Shown one piece after another: positions 9,171 to 17,509 of a stretch of 64,000 nucleotides of DNA (position 1 is its first letter; every line of letters begins with the position of its first letter). Below the pieces are notes generated by a model that searched no databases, was not told the DNA's origin, and worked only from the letters and a program-made list of their open reading frames with translations. The stretch is taken from the NCBI RefSeq assembly GCF_011601265.1, contig NZ_JAAOLX010000001.1, positions 248,001-312,000 on the forward strand, written 5' to 3'. Origin of the DNA: Iodobacter violaceini. GTDB taxonomy: Bacteria; Pseudomonadota; Gammaproteobacteria; Burkholderiales; Chitinibacteraceae. A program made the position numbers and the translations under genes.

Positions 9171-10136
9171 ATGAACCGCTGCCCCATTTACTTTGTCCTT
9201 ACCCCGCAATTTTTATTACTTGATTATGCGGGTCCTGCCGAGGCATTCAGAATTGCGGCTGGGCTTGGTGCGCCTTTTGATTTGCATACGATATCCCCGG
9301 CCCCCACGCTCACCAGCTCGCTGGGGCTGGATATCAGCAACTTAGCCCCCCTGCCAGAGAGCATGCCGGTAAATGCCCTGGTGTTTTTATGTGGGGTTGT
9401 TAAATCAGCCGAGCACTATCAGCTGGCCGAAGCACAAACCGTGGTGGATTGGCTCAAAGCGATCTCCAGCCCCGGTCTGCGCGTTGCCTGCATCTGCTCG
9501 GCCACCCTGCTGGCCGCCCGCGCCGGGATACTGAATGGCCGGCGCTGCACCACTCACCACTCCTTAATTGATCGTTTACGCCAGCAAGCCCCCCTGGCCC
9601 GTGTGGAGGACGACCGGATTTTTATCGAGGATGGCCCGGTTTTCAGCAGTGCAGGCATTACAGCGGGTATTGATCTGGCGCTGTTTTTGATCGAAAAACT
9701 GGCAGGTGCCCCAATGGCGCAGGAAGTAGCGCGGCATATGGTGATTTATCTGCGCCGCAATGGCCAGGATGCCCAGCTCTCACCGTGGCTGGCGCACCGC
9801 AGCCACCTGCACCCTAATATTCACCGTGTGCAGGATGCCATCAGCCGCGCCCCCGAAAAACACTGGCGCGTAGCCGATCTGGCCGCGATTGCCCTGATGA
9901 GCGAGCGTAACCTGAGCCGCCTGTTTCGCCAGCATACCGGCGTGGGCATGGTGGAATACCAGCAAAGCCTGCGCATCGCCCACGCCAAAAACCTGCTCAA
10001 AAATCCAAGGCACAGCATTGAAAAAGTGGCCGAGTTAGCAGGCTTCAGCTCAGTCAGAGATTTCCGCCGCGTTTGGTCCAAATTTGAAAAAAACTTGCCA
10101 AGCCAGGCCAGCAAACAGGGTAACTCAGCGGGCTGA
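9171..10136 (+). CDS. GlxA-family AraC-type transcriptional regulator
   Basis: This 321-residue regulator has an N-terminal DJ-1/PfpI-like (class I glutamine amidotransferase-like) sensor domain, residues about 5-170, and a C-terminal double helix-turn-helix of the AraC type, residues about 215-315 (RVADLAAIALMSERNLSRLF, then KVAELAGFSSVRDFRRVW). The nucleophile-elbow position reads CICSATLLAARAG; the pattern is kept although the family is usually non-enzymatic. It lies directly downstream of eamA in the same direction, with a gap too short for much more than a ribosome site, so co-transcription is likely. The ligand is unknown. Confidence 0.88.
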   Translation: MNRCPIYFVLTPQFLLLDYAGPAEAFRIAAGLGAPFDLHTISPAPTLTSSLGLDISNLAPLPESMPVNALVFLCGVVKSAEHYQLAEAQTVVDWLKAISSPGLRVACICSATLLAARAGILNGRRCTTHHSLIDRLRQQAPLARVEDDRIFIEDGPVFSSAGITAGIDLALFLIEKLAGAPMAQEVARHMVIYLRRNGQDAQLSPWLAHRSHLHPNIHRVQDAISRAPEKHWRVADLAAIALMSERNLSRLFRQHTGVGMVEYQQSLRIAHAKNLLKNPRHSIEKVAELAGFSSVRDFRRVWSKFEKNLPSQASKQGNSAG

Positions 10137-10622
10137 ATTTAAAGGCTCACAAAAATATTGTACGGATCTGCACAGGCTGCTCCTTACAAAATTGCGGCTT
10201 AAGCCAATCCTCTCCCCGGTAAATAGCCTTTGCTGCCCATAAAATATGTACTGATTGATTCAGCGCTCTTATTCCCAGGTGAGGGTAAGCCTGATCTTTA
10301 TATTGGATGATTTTAGCTTCAATCGTTTTCTGATTGTTTAAGGAAATTTTCTTTTTAATTAAATAAAAAATTCAGGAAGAAAAGCAATAAGCAAAAAACC
10401 CTATAAAATCACCCAATAAAACATCAGTATATAAATAAAAACCCTGGTTAACATGCAATAAAAAAGCATAACCATAAATAGAAATATTTATCGTAAGAAA
10501 AATATTTAAAAATAGATTTACCTGTAAATAAAACATAGTGCATGATGAATGCTCAAAGTAATGATCAAACCTGCAGTAAACACTCTATTTTTAAAACTAA
10601 TTTCAATAATGAGAAATACCCA
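10137..10622. other. AT-rich spacer without a recognised gene
   Basis: About 490 bases separate the GlxA-type regulator from the next lipoprotein. The first 200 bases have normal composition. From about 10320 the sequence is strongly AT-rich, with runs of A and T and repeated taaaaa tracts. This suggests a promoter or curved-DNA region for the downstream gene. No RNA gene, terminator with a T-run or repeat family was recognised. Confidence 0.5.
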
Positions 10623-11381
10623 ATGCATCATCTTTTAAATATTAAAACTAAAAAACCATGGGCTAAATTACTTGGTGGCCTTTGCTTACTCAGCCTGCTT
10701 GCGGCCTGCTCTGGCATCCCCGCGCAACAGCAAGCAGAAACCTCAAGCGCACAGCTTGGCACTCAATGGGGTGAAGGGCTGGAATCCAGCGTGCAAAATG
10801 TTGAAGCCAGCCGTATCAGCCCGCAGCAGGCAGAGCAGGTGGCCTCTCTCACTTACCGTGATGCTAAAGCGCTGAATCAGGCACTGCCCAATGCCGCACG
10901 CCAGCTCAATCTGCCGCTGCTGCAAGGAGCCATTGAATGGTCTGTGCTGGATGAAAATGACCGCCCTATTCCGCTCTTACGCACCGCGCAGGGCCAGCTC
11001 ATGCTGGGTGGCACAAATGGTGCGCGCTACACACTCAAATTTCAAAACCTGAGCAACCGTGATTATGAAATTGTGAGCACCGTGGACGGGCTGGATGTAC
11101 TTAATGGCCAGGCAGGCAGCCTGAACAATACCGGCTATTTGCTTAACGCACACCGCTCACTCACCATTAAAGGCTTTCGCAAAAGCCAGGATGAAGTTGC
11201 CGCTTTTCGCTTTGCAACGCCTGATCTGGCTTATGCAGCCAATACTCCGGCGGGCGACACCCGAAATCTTGGCGTGATTGGCGTCGCTGTTTTCCGGGTT
11301 GCCCTGAAAGACAAATCCAAAGTAATGCAGGCTAATCCGTTTCCTGCAGACAGCACTTATGCACAACCGCCGCGCTATTAA
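10623..11381 (+). CDS. DUF1425-like or unknown outer-membrane lipoprotein
   Basis: This 252-residue predicted lipoprotein starts at ATG 10623, preceded by a weak purine stretch. The frame runs back to an ATG at 10542, but those 27 residues are polar and would precede the signal peptide. Residues 1-30 form a lipoprotein signal (GLCLLSLLAAC), with the lipidated Cys followed by Ser-Gly, so outer-membrane sorting is expected. Residues about 95-250 are beta-rich (AIEWSVLDENDRPIPL, ARYTLKFQNLSNRDYEIVST, GVIGVAVFRVAL). I do not recognise the family with confidence; the DUF1425 idea rests only on overall shape. It is convergent with the next gene over a strong hairpin. Confidence 0.6.
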   Translation: MHHLLNIKTKKPWAKLLGGLCLLSLLAACSGIPAQQQAETSSAQLGTQWGEGLESSVQNVEASRISPQQAEQVASLTYRDAKALNQALPNAARQLNLPLLQGAIEWSVLDENDRPIPLLRTAQGQLMLGGTNGARYTLKFQNLSNRDYEIVSTVDGLDVLNGQAGSLNNTGYLLNAHRSLTIKGFRKSQDEVAAFRFATPDLAYAANTPAGDTRNLGVIGVAVFRVALKDKSKVMQANPFPADSTYAQPPRY

Positions 11382-11429
11382 GCACTAGTCTTAAGACGTA
11401 ATCAGGCGCTGATCAAGCCGCAACATCTG

Positions 11430-11472
11430 CCAAAGCCCTGCTGAGCTTCTTAAAAACTCAGCAGGGCTTTGG
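11430..11472. terminator. bidirectional terminator-like hairpin
   Basis: A perfect 16-bp inverted repeat (ccaaagccctgctgag at 11430-11445 and its complement at 11457-11472) encloses an 11-base loop. It sits between two convergent genes that end at 11381 (+) and 11509 (-). The stem is very strong, but U-runs are modest on both sides. Confidence 0.7.
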
Positions 11473-11508
11473 TGGCCTCTTTCTTACCCCGGCCCGGCAT
11501 AAAAAATA

Positions 11509-12465
11509 CTAAAACTCAGGCGTTGGGTTTTTACCGCTGATTAAGCGATATTCTCCCTGCTGATAGCGAAACAGCTGCTGCTGTTTCACGGGTAATAATG
11601 TTGAATCCACAACAATAGTGGCTTCGTCCCCATCGCTCTCTGCTGCGATTTCTTCAATTGTGTTTTGCTTTTCAATAAAACCAGAAAAACGAATCAGCAA
11701 ATCACCCGGATTTTTACCGCCCGCTTTAATCTGCCAGTCTCCTTTTACAGCAGCACAATCAAATGATGATTGCTCACTTTCTGCATAATGGTGACGAATC
11801 ACTTTATTTGGGGCTTGTTTAAAAATCTGCTCGCAATCGCCTCTGGCCCCTAAGGTATCACCAGCAATACTAATCGAGTGCTTCAGGATGCTTTTAACTT
11901 TGTCATACCCCAATTCATACAGCATTAAATTTGTAAAACACGCGCCCTGAAAACAATCCCCCGACTCCACCCCCAGAGCAAATTGATTCTGGCTCAGCTT
12001 TACTACCTTTGTTTTACCAATTGAACCAAAAGCGCCTACCCAATCAACCTGGGTTTGCTGCCCGTCTGCATACCAGCGCCCGTTAGCCTGCTTAAACCAA
12101 AAAGCACTCATCAAACCCGGAGACAAATGCCCGGAGACAGACACCCCCTCCTGATCTACCGGCGAGTCAGAGGTAATTAACACCGCACGATGCTCATTCA
12201 AGCGAATAAGCTGCTCTGCAGAGATTTCAAAAAGATAGCCTGATGGCTCTTTCCCTTCTGCCGTTGCGACTAATGAATCGGGGATTTCGCCCTTTTTCTC
12301 ATCCAGAGCCAGGGCTTGAATTTGCGCTTCCTTCTGATTTTTCCATGAAGGAAAAACCAATTTCATCAAGGAAGCGCGGTCGAGTTTTTCACTGGAAGGC
12401 ACTTTTTCAGAGCAGGCAATTAATGAGTTTAATAATAATAAAATCGTTAAATATCTGAACAACAA
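11509..12465 (-). CDS. hypothetical lipoprotein, likely TTG start
   Basis: This 318-residue protein is of unknown function. The longest frame begins at ATG 12519. However, TTG at 12465 has an AAAGGA ribosome site exactly 6 bases upstream and starts a textbook lipoprotein signal (LFRYLTILLLLNSLIAC), so I prefer it. The mature protein has several cysteines in GDCFQGACF and RGDCEQIF, consistent with disulfides in the periplasm. It follows the DUF3667 gene by 40-90 bases on the same strand and may be co-transcribed. The gene is AT-richer than the window average. Confidence 0.6.
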   Translation of the reverse strand: MLFRYLTILLLLNSLIACSEKVPSSEKLDRASLMKLVFPSWKNQKEAQIQALALDEKKGEIPDSLVATAEGKEPSGYLFEISAEQLIRLNEHRAVLITSDSPVDQEGVSVSGHLSPGLMSAFWFKQANGRWYADGQQTQVDWVGAFGSIGKTKVVKLSQNQFALGVESGDCFQGACFTNLMLYELGYDKVKSILKHSISIAGDTLGARGDCEQIFKQAPNKVIRHHYAESEQSSFDCAAVKGDWQIKAGGKNPGDLLIRFSGFIEKQNTIEEIAAESDGDEATIVVDSTLLPVKQQQLFRYQQGEYRLISGKNPTPEF

Positions 12466-12558
12466 AACAAATCCTTTAGTGGTATTTTTGGATATTTTAA
12501 AGAATAAAAATTCTTCCATACCTGCATATCTTAAATCAAAAATGATTAAACCAGTATG

Positions 12559-13641
12559 TCATTTCAAGCCCATCAATAATACAAATAATATAAACAAAAC
12601 AAAGGCCGTGCTTGTTACCCCAAGCAATGCCATAGTACGCCATGCTGCAGAGCCATTACTTAATTGATAAGTACCACGCAATTGATTAAACATATGCGCG
12701 GGTGGCACGCATAAAAAAAGTGCAAAGGCCAACTCACTAAGATTTAATCGGGCCAATACCGCAAGCAGGGAAAATAGCAACGACATAAACGACATTGAAT
12801 AAAGTGAGAAAATAGCATGGTCGTACATCGCAACGCCCCGTCGCCATGCAAACATCAGCCATAAAAATGGCAAGGAAATCGGCAGCAACATAAATGAAAA
12901 CTTATAGGCGGTATTTTTAATTTTGTAAATAGCTAACTCTGGATTTTTTATTGCGTGGCCAATAACAAGATCAAGCGACTTGCCAGCCATATTTATTTGT
13001 TTATCACTGTTTTTTATACTTGTACCTGGCGAAGCAGCCTTATTTTTCTCCCAAGTACCCGCATCAAATATAGCTAATGCTTTTTCAACTGTTTTTAATT
13101 CAATCTTCGCTTCGATTAAATCCCCCTTATCCGCCTTGCCATCCTTTTTGTTCAGAGCAGCCTCAATTGAGGAATATTTAGCTTTTTTTTGCTCCAGCTC
13201 TTTCACTAATTCAACCCGGTCTATAGCTGTCAAATCTGCTTCTTGCGAGACTTGCATGACTTCATCATTATTTGTCCACGAAAACACAAAAAACATAAAA
13301 AAAATCATGAATAAAAATAGCGCCAATGGTGAAACATAGCGCATGCGCTGGCCGTCGATATAGCGGCGGGTTAATTGGCCGGGCTTAAATACTAAAACAG
13401 GAATAGTGCGCCAGCCCTTGGCATCAAAATGCCAAATACCGTGCAAGACTTCTTCGATTAAATGTAAAAGTGAATGATGAATATGTGCCGATTGCCCGCA
13501 GCCATGGCAAAAAGCACCATTAAGTACAGTATGACAATTGGCACAACCGTGGCCATGATCGCCTGCAAGCCTGGTTACTCCGTCTGCTTCATGCGCAATC
13601 AACCCAGCTGTAACCAGCGCCCCTGCTGCTTCTGCGTCCAT
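12559..13641 (-). CDS. DUF3667 membrane protein with zinc ribbon
   Basis: This 360-residue inner-membrane protein has an N-terminal zinc ribbon, C33-A-N-C36 and C45-H-G-C48, followed by the family block GIWHFDAKGWRTIPVLVFKP and GQLTRRYIDGQRMRYVSPL typical of DUF3667. Membrane segments follow: one near 105-125, then about four near 225-360. A charged cytoplasmic or periplasmic loop separates them (KELEQKKAKYSSIEAALNKK). The start could be GTG 13644 or ATG 13641; the ATG is preferred and a G-rich ribosome site precedes both. The function is unknown. It pairs with the downstream lipoprotein. Confidence 0.8.
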   Translation of the reverse strand: MDAEAAGALVTAGLIAHEADGVTRLAGDHGHGCANCHTVLNGAFCHGCGQSAHIHHSLLHLIEEVLHGIWHFDAKGWRTIPVLVFKPGQLTRRYIDGQRMRYVSPLALFLFMIFFMFFVFSWTNNDEVMQVSQEADLTAIDRVELVKELEQKKAKYSSIEAALNKKDGKADKGDLIEAKIELKTVEKALAIFDAGTWEKNKAASPGTSIKNSDKQINMAGKSLDLVIGHAIKNPELAIYKIKNTAYKFSFMLLPISLPFLWLMFAWRRGVAMYDHAIFSLYSMSFMSLLFSLLAVLARLNLSELAFALFLCVPPAHMFNQLRGTYQLSNGSAAWRTMALLGVTSTAFVLFILFVLLMGLK

Positions 13642-13827
13642 CACCCCGCCCCTGTTTTAAATTAAACGTAAGTATGTAGCTGATTTATTGTCAGTTTAAG
13701 GGCAAGCATAACAAGAATAACAACAGGTGAATATCCAGTAAGCATAAAGTGTGGTAAAGATAGCCCTTACAGAAGTTAACGGCCTTGTCGCGCCAGCATC
13801 AGCCGGCTGTAAGGGCTATTGCCTGCC

Positions 13828-14022
13828 TTACTCGCTGCTTTTCCTTAAAGGGCAGGAGCTGAAACCGATAAGTTTGTAGGCGGGGCAAAATCTGAACAGC
13901 CCCGTTGCCAAAGGCACAATGCCGATAAAACCCCATGCGCCAATGTGCCCCAGCAGCGCCAGTACGATCAAAATCAAGCCCACTGCAATCCGTAAAATAC
14001 GATCAATGCCGCCTACGTTCAT
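13828..14022 (-). CDS. DUF2892 small inner-membrane protein
   Basis: This is a 64-residue protein with two membrane segments (ILRIAVGLILIVLALLGHIG and GFIGIVPLATGLFRFCP) and a terminal SCPL motif, the signature of DUF2892 proteins such as the membrane half of YgaP. ATG 14022 is chosen because GGAG lies 7 bases upstream; the frame continues to 14073 without a better start. DUF2892 proteins often accompany rhodaneses and sulfide oxidoreductases. A sulfide:quinone oxidoreductase is encoded 1 kb away, although on the other strand. The two C-terminal cysteines may handle persulfide; this is inference. Confidence 0.85.
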   Translation of the reverse strand: MNVGGIDRILRIAVGLILIVLALLGHIGAWGFIGIVPLATGLFRFCPAYKLIGFSSCPLRKSSE

Positions 14023-14155
14023 GATCTTGCTCCAGACTGATAAATCGGATGAGTAAGTAGCTGCGAAGTGCATTTACTTTACATACTTACAATATATTTA
14101 AAAATATATTATAAGTCAACAAGATGAATGAGCAAATCCGACGAGCAGCATGTAT

Positions 14156-14728
14156 CTATTGCAATGCCAGCCACCTGCGATACACCAGAAGCGCCACATG
14201 CGCATCATCTGCCGCGTATTTGATTTGCCGCTCGTTTAAAGGCGACGCCGCCCAGTTGGAGGTAGAGACTTTTTTAGATTTCTGCAGCCGCAGGCCAAAA
14301 TACTTCGCTACTGCCGACCTGGCCCCCAGATCGCCCTGCCCTTTTTCACGCAGCACCCTGGATAAATCGAGCACATGCCGGGGCGTAACACCCAGTTTGG
14401 CTTGCAGGCGTTTATGATCATCGCTTAAACCAAAACCTACTTTCAAAATAGTGGGCGACTCAAGCACCGCTTTGATTGCCGCCGTGCTGTGGCCTGCAGT
14501 CACTACAGGGAATAAAAACACCTCATGATCCGTAGCAAGCTGGATTAAATGCGGCCCGGTGGATTGCTGGCCTTTAAAGAAAATGGGCTGGGACTCGGTA
14601 TCAAAGCCCAGCATATCCGCCACTTGCAGCGCGGCTAAAGCGCGTTCTGCATCTGCCATGGATTGCACTAAATGCACATGATCAAGGGAAATACCGGGAT
14701 AAGGCGGAAGAATAATGTCTGGATTCAT
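14156..14728 (-). CDS. RNase D-like 3'-5' exonuclease domain protein
   Basis: This 190-residue single-domain DEDDy exonuclease shows motif I FDTES (D and E), motif II near the VGFGLSDDHKRL block, and motif III YAADDAHVALLVY with the catalytic Tyr and Asp. It lacks the HRDC domains of full RNase D, so it belongs to the short 3'-5' exonuclease group. The frame continues upstream to 14848, but those 40 residues are encoded partly inside a MITE-like element, so ATG 14728 is taken as the start. Its ribosome site is weak. The substrate (RNA or DNA) is not determinable. Confidence 0.85.
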   Translation of the reverse strand: MNPDIILPPYPGISLDHVHLVQSMADAERALAALQVADMLGFDTESQPIFFKGQQSTGPHLIQLATDHEVFLFPVVTAGHSTAAIKAVLESPTILKVGFGLSDDHKRLQAKLGVTPRHVLDLSRVLREKGQGDLGARSAVAKYFGLRLQKSKKVSTSNWAASPLNERQIKYAADDAHVALLVYRRWLALQ

Positions 14729-14770
14729 GGGCAGTTTTAAGAATGGGTTTATAAAAACTGCGTAAATATC

Positions 14771-14957
14771 AGGGTCTGTTGACGTTTCATTCCCGGCTGC
14801 GTTGGCTTTTCCTCGCCCAGCGATGGGGCTGGGCCGGAAAACGGCCATTCACGGCGTTATGCACCCCGGCAATAACCCGTTATTGCCTTCGTCACATGCC
14901 TTGTGCCTGATCGTTTTCCGGCTCAGCGCAATTGTGAATGAAACGTCAACAGACCCT
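14771..14957. mobile_element. MITE-like element with 22-bp perfect terminal inverted repeats
   Basis: A 22-bp sequence starting agggtctgttgacg at 14771-14792 reappears as its exact reverse complement at 14936-14957, giving a 187-bp unit. The interior is itself partly self-complementary (ccggaaaacg near 14835 and cgttttccgg near 14910), so the whole element can fold into a long hairpin. It carries no transposase. The termini resemble an IS end, but I cannot name the parental IS. No target-site duplication is obvious at the immediate borders. It lies between the exonuclease gene and the sulfide:quinone oxidoreductase and supplies spurious reading frames at both ends, each encoding NETSTDP. Confidence 0.75.
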
Positions 14958-15072
14958 AAGCAGGCAAATCAAAAAACAAAATTGCATTCAACTATAACTG
15001 ATTTCTACAGAATGACCGACTAAGCGGCAGCCTGCAATAAAACAGACTACTCATCACGCAAAGGGAGAATAT

Positions 15073-16284
15073 ATGTTTGACATTGTCATTATTGGGGGCG
15101 GAGCAGCTGGATTAGGCGTGGCGCAATCTATTTATAAGCGGCAAAAAAACTTAAAAATTGCAATTGCAGAGCCCGCTTCTCAGCATTTTTATCAGCCGGC
15201 CTGGACGCTGGCAGGTGCTGGCGAAACCGATATCAGCCAAAACGTTAAGCCCATGGATAAAGTGATGCCACACTTTGTAAAATGGATTAAATCTGCCGCA
15301 ATGGTGTTTGATCCGGATAATAATTGTATCACTTTAGAAAACAAAGACGTTTTGCACTACCGCGCACTGATTGTTTGCCCCGGCCTTTGCTTAAATTGGT
15401 CTGCCATTGAGGGGCTGGAAGAAGCATTGGGCAAAAACGGGGTTACATCCAATTACCGCAGTGATTTAGCCCCCTACACATGGCAGATGGTGCAGCAATT
15501 AAAAAATGGCACAGCCCTTTTTACCCAGCCTGCCATGCCGGTTAAATGTGCAGGTGCACCGCAAAAAGCCGTTTATTTATCCTGCTTTCATTGGGAAAAA
15601 CATCAGGTATTAAAAAATATAAAAGTGCAGTTTCATCATGCAGGCACCACGCTGTTTGGGGTTGAATATTTTGTGCCAATTCTTAAGCAATATATGGACC
15701 GCTACCGGGTTGATTTAAATTTTTCCAGCACATTAACAAAAGTAGATGGCGCAAACAAAATAGCTACATTCAGCCATACAGATCTGAATGGCGATATTAT
15801 TTCAACAGAAATTGCCTTTGATATGCTGCATATTGTGCCGCCACAATCTGCTCATCCTTTTATTGCCTGCAGCCCGCTGGCCAATGCGGCAGGCTGGGTG
15901 GATGTAAACGCCTCAACCCTGCAGCATATCCGCTACCCCAATATTTTTTCACTGGGCGATGCCGCCTCCAGCCCTAATGCAAAAACGGCTGCAGCTATTC
16001 GCAAACAAGCGCCGGTTGTTGCCATCAATATCATTCGTTATTTGGCAGGGTTAAATTTAACAGCCCAATATAATGGCTATGGCGGCTGCCCTTTAACTGT
16101 AGAAAACGGCAAAATTGTACTGGCAGAATTTGCCTATCAGGGCGAGCTGGATCCTACATTTAAATGCCTTACCCCGAATATCCCCAGAAGATTTAACTGG
16201 TTTATAAAGCGCTACATTCTTGCGATTGTGTATTGGCATGGCTTATTAAAAGGCAGAGAATGGCTGGTTAAAACAAAACAATAA
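15073..16284 (+). CDS. sqr: sulfide:quinone oxidoreductase, type II-like FAD/NAD(P) oxidoreductase
   Basis: This 403-residue flavoprotein oxidises sulfide and passes electrons to the quinone pool at the membrane face. The N-terminal dinucleotide motif IVIIGGGAAGLG (residues 4-15) binds FAD, and the second FAD motif is IFSLGDAAS near 291. The redox cysteines of this group are C159 (MPVKCAGAPQK) and C339 (YGGCPLTVENG). The extra N-terminal Cys of type I enzymes is absent, consistent with the mitochondrial-like type II. The C-terminal hydrophobic helices (FIKRYILAIVYWHGLL) fit membrane docking. The ribosome site GGGAG precedes the ATG. The ABM-type gene follows 50 bases on, and a DUF2892 gene lies nearby. 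Confidence 0.88.
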   Translation: MFDIVIIGGGAAGLGVAQSIYKRQKNLKIAIAEPASQHFYQPAWTLAGAGETDISQNVKPMDKVMPHFVKWIKSAAMVFDPDNNCITLENKDVLHYRALIVCPGLCLNWSAIEGLEEALGKNGVTSNYRSDLAPYTWQMVQQLKNGTALFTQPAMPVKCAGAPQKAVYLSCFHWEKHQVLKNIKVQFHHAGTTLFGVEYFVPILKQYMDRYRVDLNFSSTLTKVDGANKIATFSHTDLNGDIISTEIAFDMLHIVPPQSAHPFIACSPLANAAGWVDVNASTLQHIRYPNIFSLGDAASSPNAKTAAAIRKQAPVVAINIIRYLAGLNLTAQYNGYGGCPLTVENGKIVLAEFAYQGELDPTFKCLTPNIPRRFNWFIKRYILAIVYWHGLLKGREWLVKTKQ

Positions 16285-16334
16285 AAGCCTGTACGCTTCG
16301 CTTAATTTCTTTAACCATCCACAAAGGATTTACC

Positions 16335-16625
16335 ATGAGCAGCCCGCTTTTTGTTTTAGCCACCATAATTGCCAAACCTGATCATGCCCAAAAAGTATCT
16401 GATGCCATTCAATTGGCACTGCCCCCATCCCGGCAGGAAGAAGGCTGCCACCGCTATGATTTACTGCTGGACAATAGCAATGATCATCGCTTTGTAATCC
16501 AGGAACAATGGCAGAATAAAGCCGCATTAAATGCCCATATGCAGACCGAGCATTTTAAAAAGCTGGTTGAAAGCATTGCTCCACTGGCGAATATCGATGT
16601 GGCGGAATTAAACTTGCTGGCATAA
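16335..16625 (+). CDS. antibiotic biosynthesis monooxygenase (ABM, YgiN-like) domain protein
   Basis: This 96-residue dimeric ferredoxin-like alpha/beta barrel has the hallmarks of the ABM family: an N-terminal strand (FVLATIIAKPDHAQKV), E36-G-C-H-R-Y, FVIQEQWQNKAALNAHMQT and HFKKLVESIAPL. YgiN-type members act on quinols, others on heme or polyketides. An AAAGGA ribosome site precedes the ATG. It starts 50 bases after the sulfide:quinone oxidoreductase and is very likely in its operon, so a role in quinone redox protection is plausible but inferred. Confidence 0.88.
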   Translation: MSSPLFVLATIIAKPDHAQKVSDAIQLALPPSRQEEGCHRYDLLLDNSNDHRFVIQEQWQNKAALNAHMQTEHFKKLVESIAPLANIDVAELNLLA

Positions 16626-16929
16626 ACGCTGATCAACCATGCAGGGCTGGCCCAGTAAGGCAGGAGCAATTTCACAGCGATTACAACTCCTGCGAAAAAC
16701 ATTCTGTCTTCTGGTTTTATTTAAGCGGATAAGACTGGCGTCACCCCATGAGTACTAAAAAGCCATTTGCTAATTAACAGCAGGCACTTAGCACAGCTTT
16801 TGTGCCTGCAGATAGCCTGGTTTACGCCATCACTGGGCCGGATCAGAAAGCATCCTCTTCAATTTGCCTGTATCCCTTTGCAGCATGCTTGCTAAACTGG
16901 CATGGCCCTATTTTCTGACTAAAAAATTT
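16626..16929. other. spacer with two inverted repeats
   Basis: This is about 300 bases between the ABM gene and ohrR. gcaggag at 16660-16666 pairs with ctcctgc at 16687-16693, and gcaggcac at 16780-16787 pairs perfectly with gtgcctgc at 16802-16809. Neither has a long T-run. They could mark the end of the sqr transcript and a regulatory site for ohrR. No gene is seen. Confidence 0.4.
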
Positions 16930-17373
16930 ATGCCATCAGATTCAGACCTGCTTCGCCTTGATAAGCAATTTTGCTTTTCTCTTTATTCAGCTTCTCTTGC
17001 GATGACCAAGGCTTATAAGCCACTGCTCGCCAAAATTGGCCTTACCTACCCTCAGTATCTGGTTATGCTGGTGCTGTGGCAGCAAGACAATGTTTTGGTA
17101 AAAGACATCGGCGAGGCGCTGTTTCTGGATTCCGGCACACTTACTCCCCTGTTAAAGCGCATGGAAAGTGCGGCGTTTATCAGCCGCCAGCGGGATACAG
17201 AAGACGAGCGCCAGGTGCGGATTACGCTGACAGCCAATGGCAAGGCGCTTAAAGAAGCAGCGAAAGAAATCCCCGTGCAGCTTTTATGCGCCAGCGGGCA
17301 AAGTGCAGACACACTGATGCAGCTTCGCAGCCAGCTGACACAGATTCGTGATGATTTAAGCTCCTCCGCGTAA
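16930..17373 (+). CDS. ohrR: MarR-family organic peroxide sensor OhrR
   Basis: This 147-residue MarR-type repressor senses organic hydroperoxides. Starting at ATG 16930 (MPSDSDLL), the reactive cysteine is C15 within LDKQFCFSLYSAS, the same position as in Bacillus OhrR; a second cysteine (LLCASG) lies near the C-terminus, as in the two-Cys type. The winged helix is clear (VKDIGEALFLDSGTLTPLLK, then RQRDTEDERQVRITLT). The frame extends back to 16864, but those 22 residues are not family-like. The gene lies directly upstream of ohr, with paired palindromic operators in between, so ohr repression is strongly expected. The spacing before ohrR itself holds other palindromes. Confidence 0.9.
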   Translation: MPSDSDLLRLDKQFCFSLYSASLAMTKAYKPLLAKIGLTYPQYLVMLVLWQQDNVLVKDIGEALFLDSGTLTPLLKRMESAAFISRQRDTEDERQVRITLTANGKALKEAAKEIPVQLLCASGQSADTLMQLRSQLTQIRDDLSSSA

Positions 17374-17433
17374 AACTCCAGCTGGCAGTAAGCCAGATCT
17401 CCCCCGTCTATTCCAGGCAATAATATTATTTTA

Positions 17434-17472
17434 CACAATTAAGTTGTGCTCAATTTAATTGAGTACTATAGT
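17434..17472 (+). promoter_or_regulatory. ohr promoter with two abutting OhrR-type operators
   Basis: Two 15-base palindromes lie head to tail: cacaattaagttgtg at 17434-17448 (one mismatched pair) and ctcaatttaattgag at 17449-17463 (perfect 7+1+7). They overlap a promoter read as TTGTGC (17444-17449), a 17-base spacer and TATAGT (17467-17472). AT-rich palindromes with an AATT core are the known OhrR operator style. The placement fits direct blocking of RNA polymerase. Confidence 0.75.
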
Positions 17473-17509
17473 TATCACATCAAAAGTATTTCCAACCAGG
17501 GAGCATCAC

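Noticed and set aside
14729-14848. 40-residue N-terminal extension of the RNase D-like protein
   Set aside because: Derived from the MITE and spacer; exonuclease homology begins after ATG 14728.
14802-15023. 73-codon forward frame in front of sqr
   Set aside because: Encoded mostly by the MITE-like element, ending through its terminal repeat (NETSTDP); an artefact of the element.
16660-16693. 7-bp inverted repeat after the ABM gene as terminator
   Set aside because: The loop is 20 bases and there is no T-run directly after the stem, so it is listed only as spacer content.
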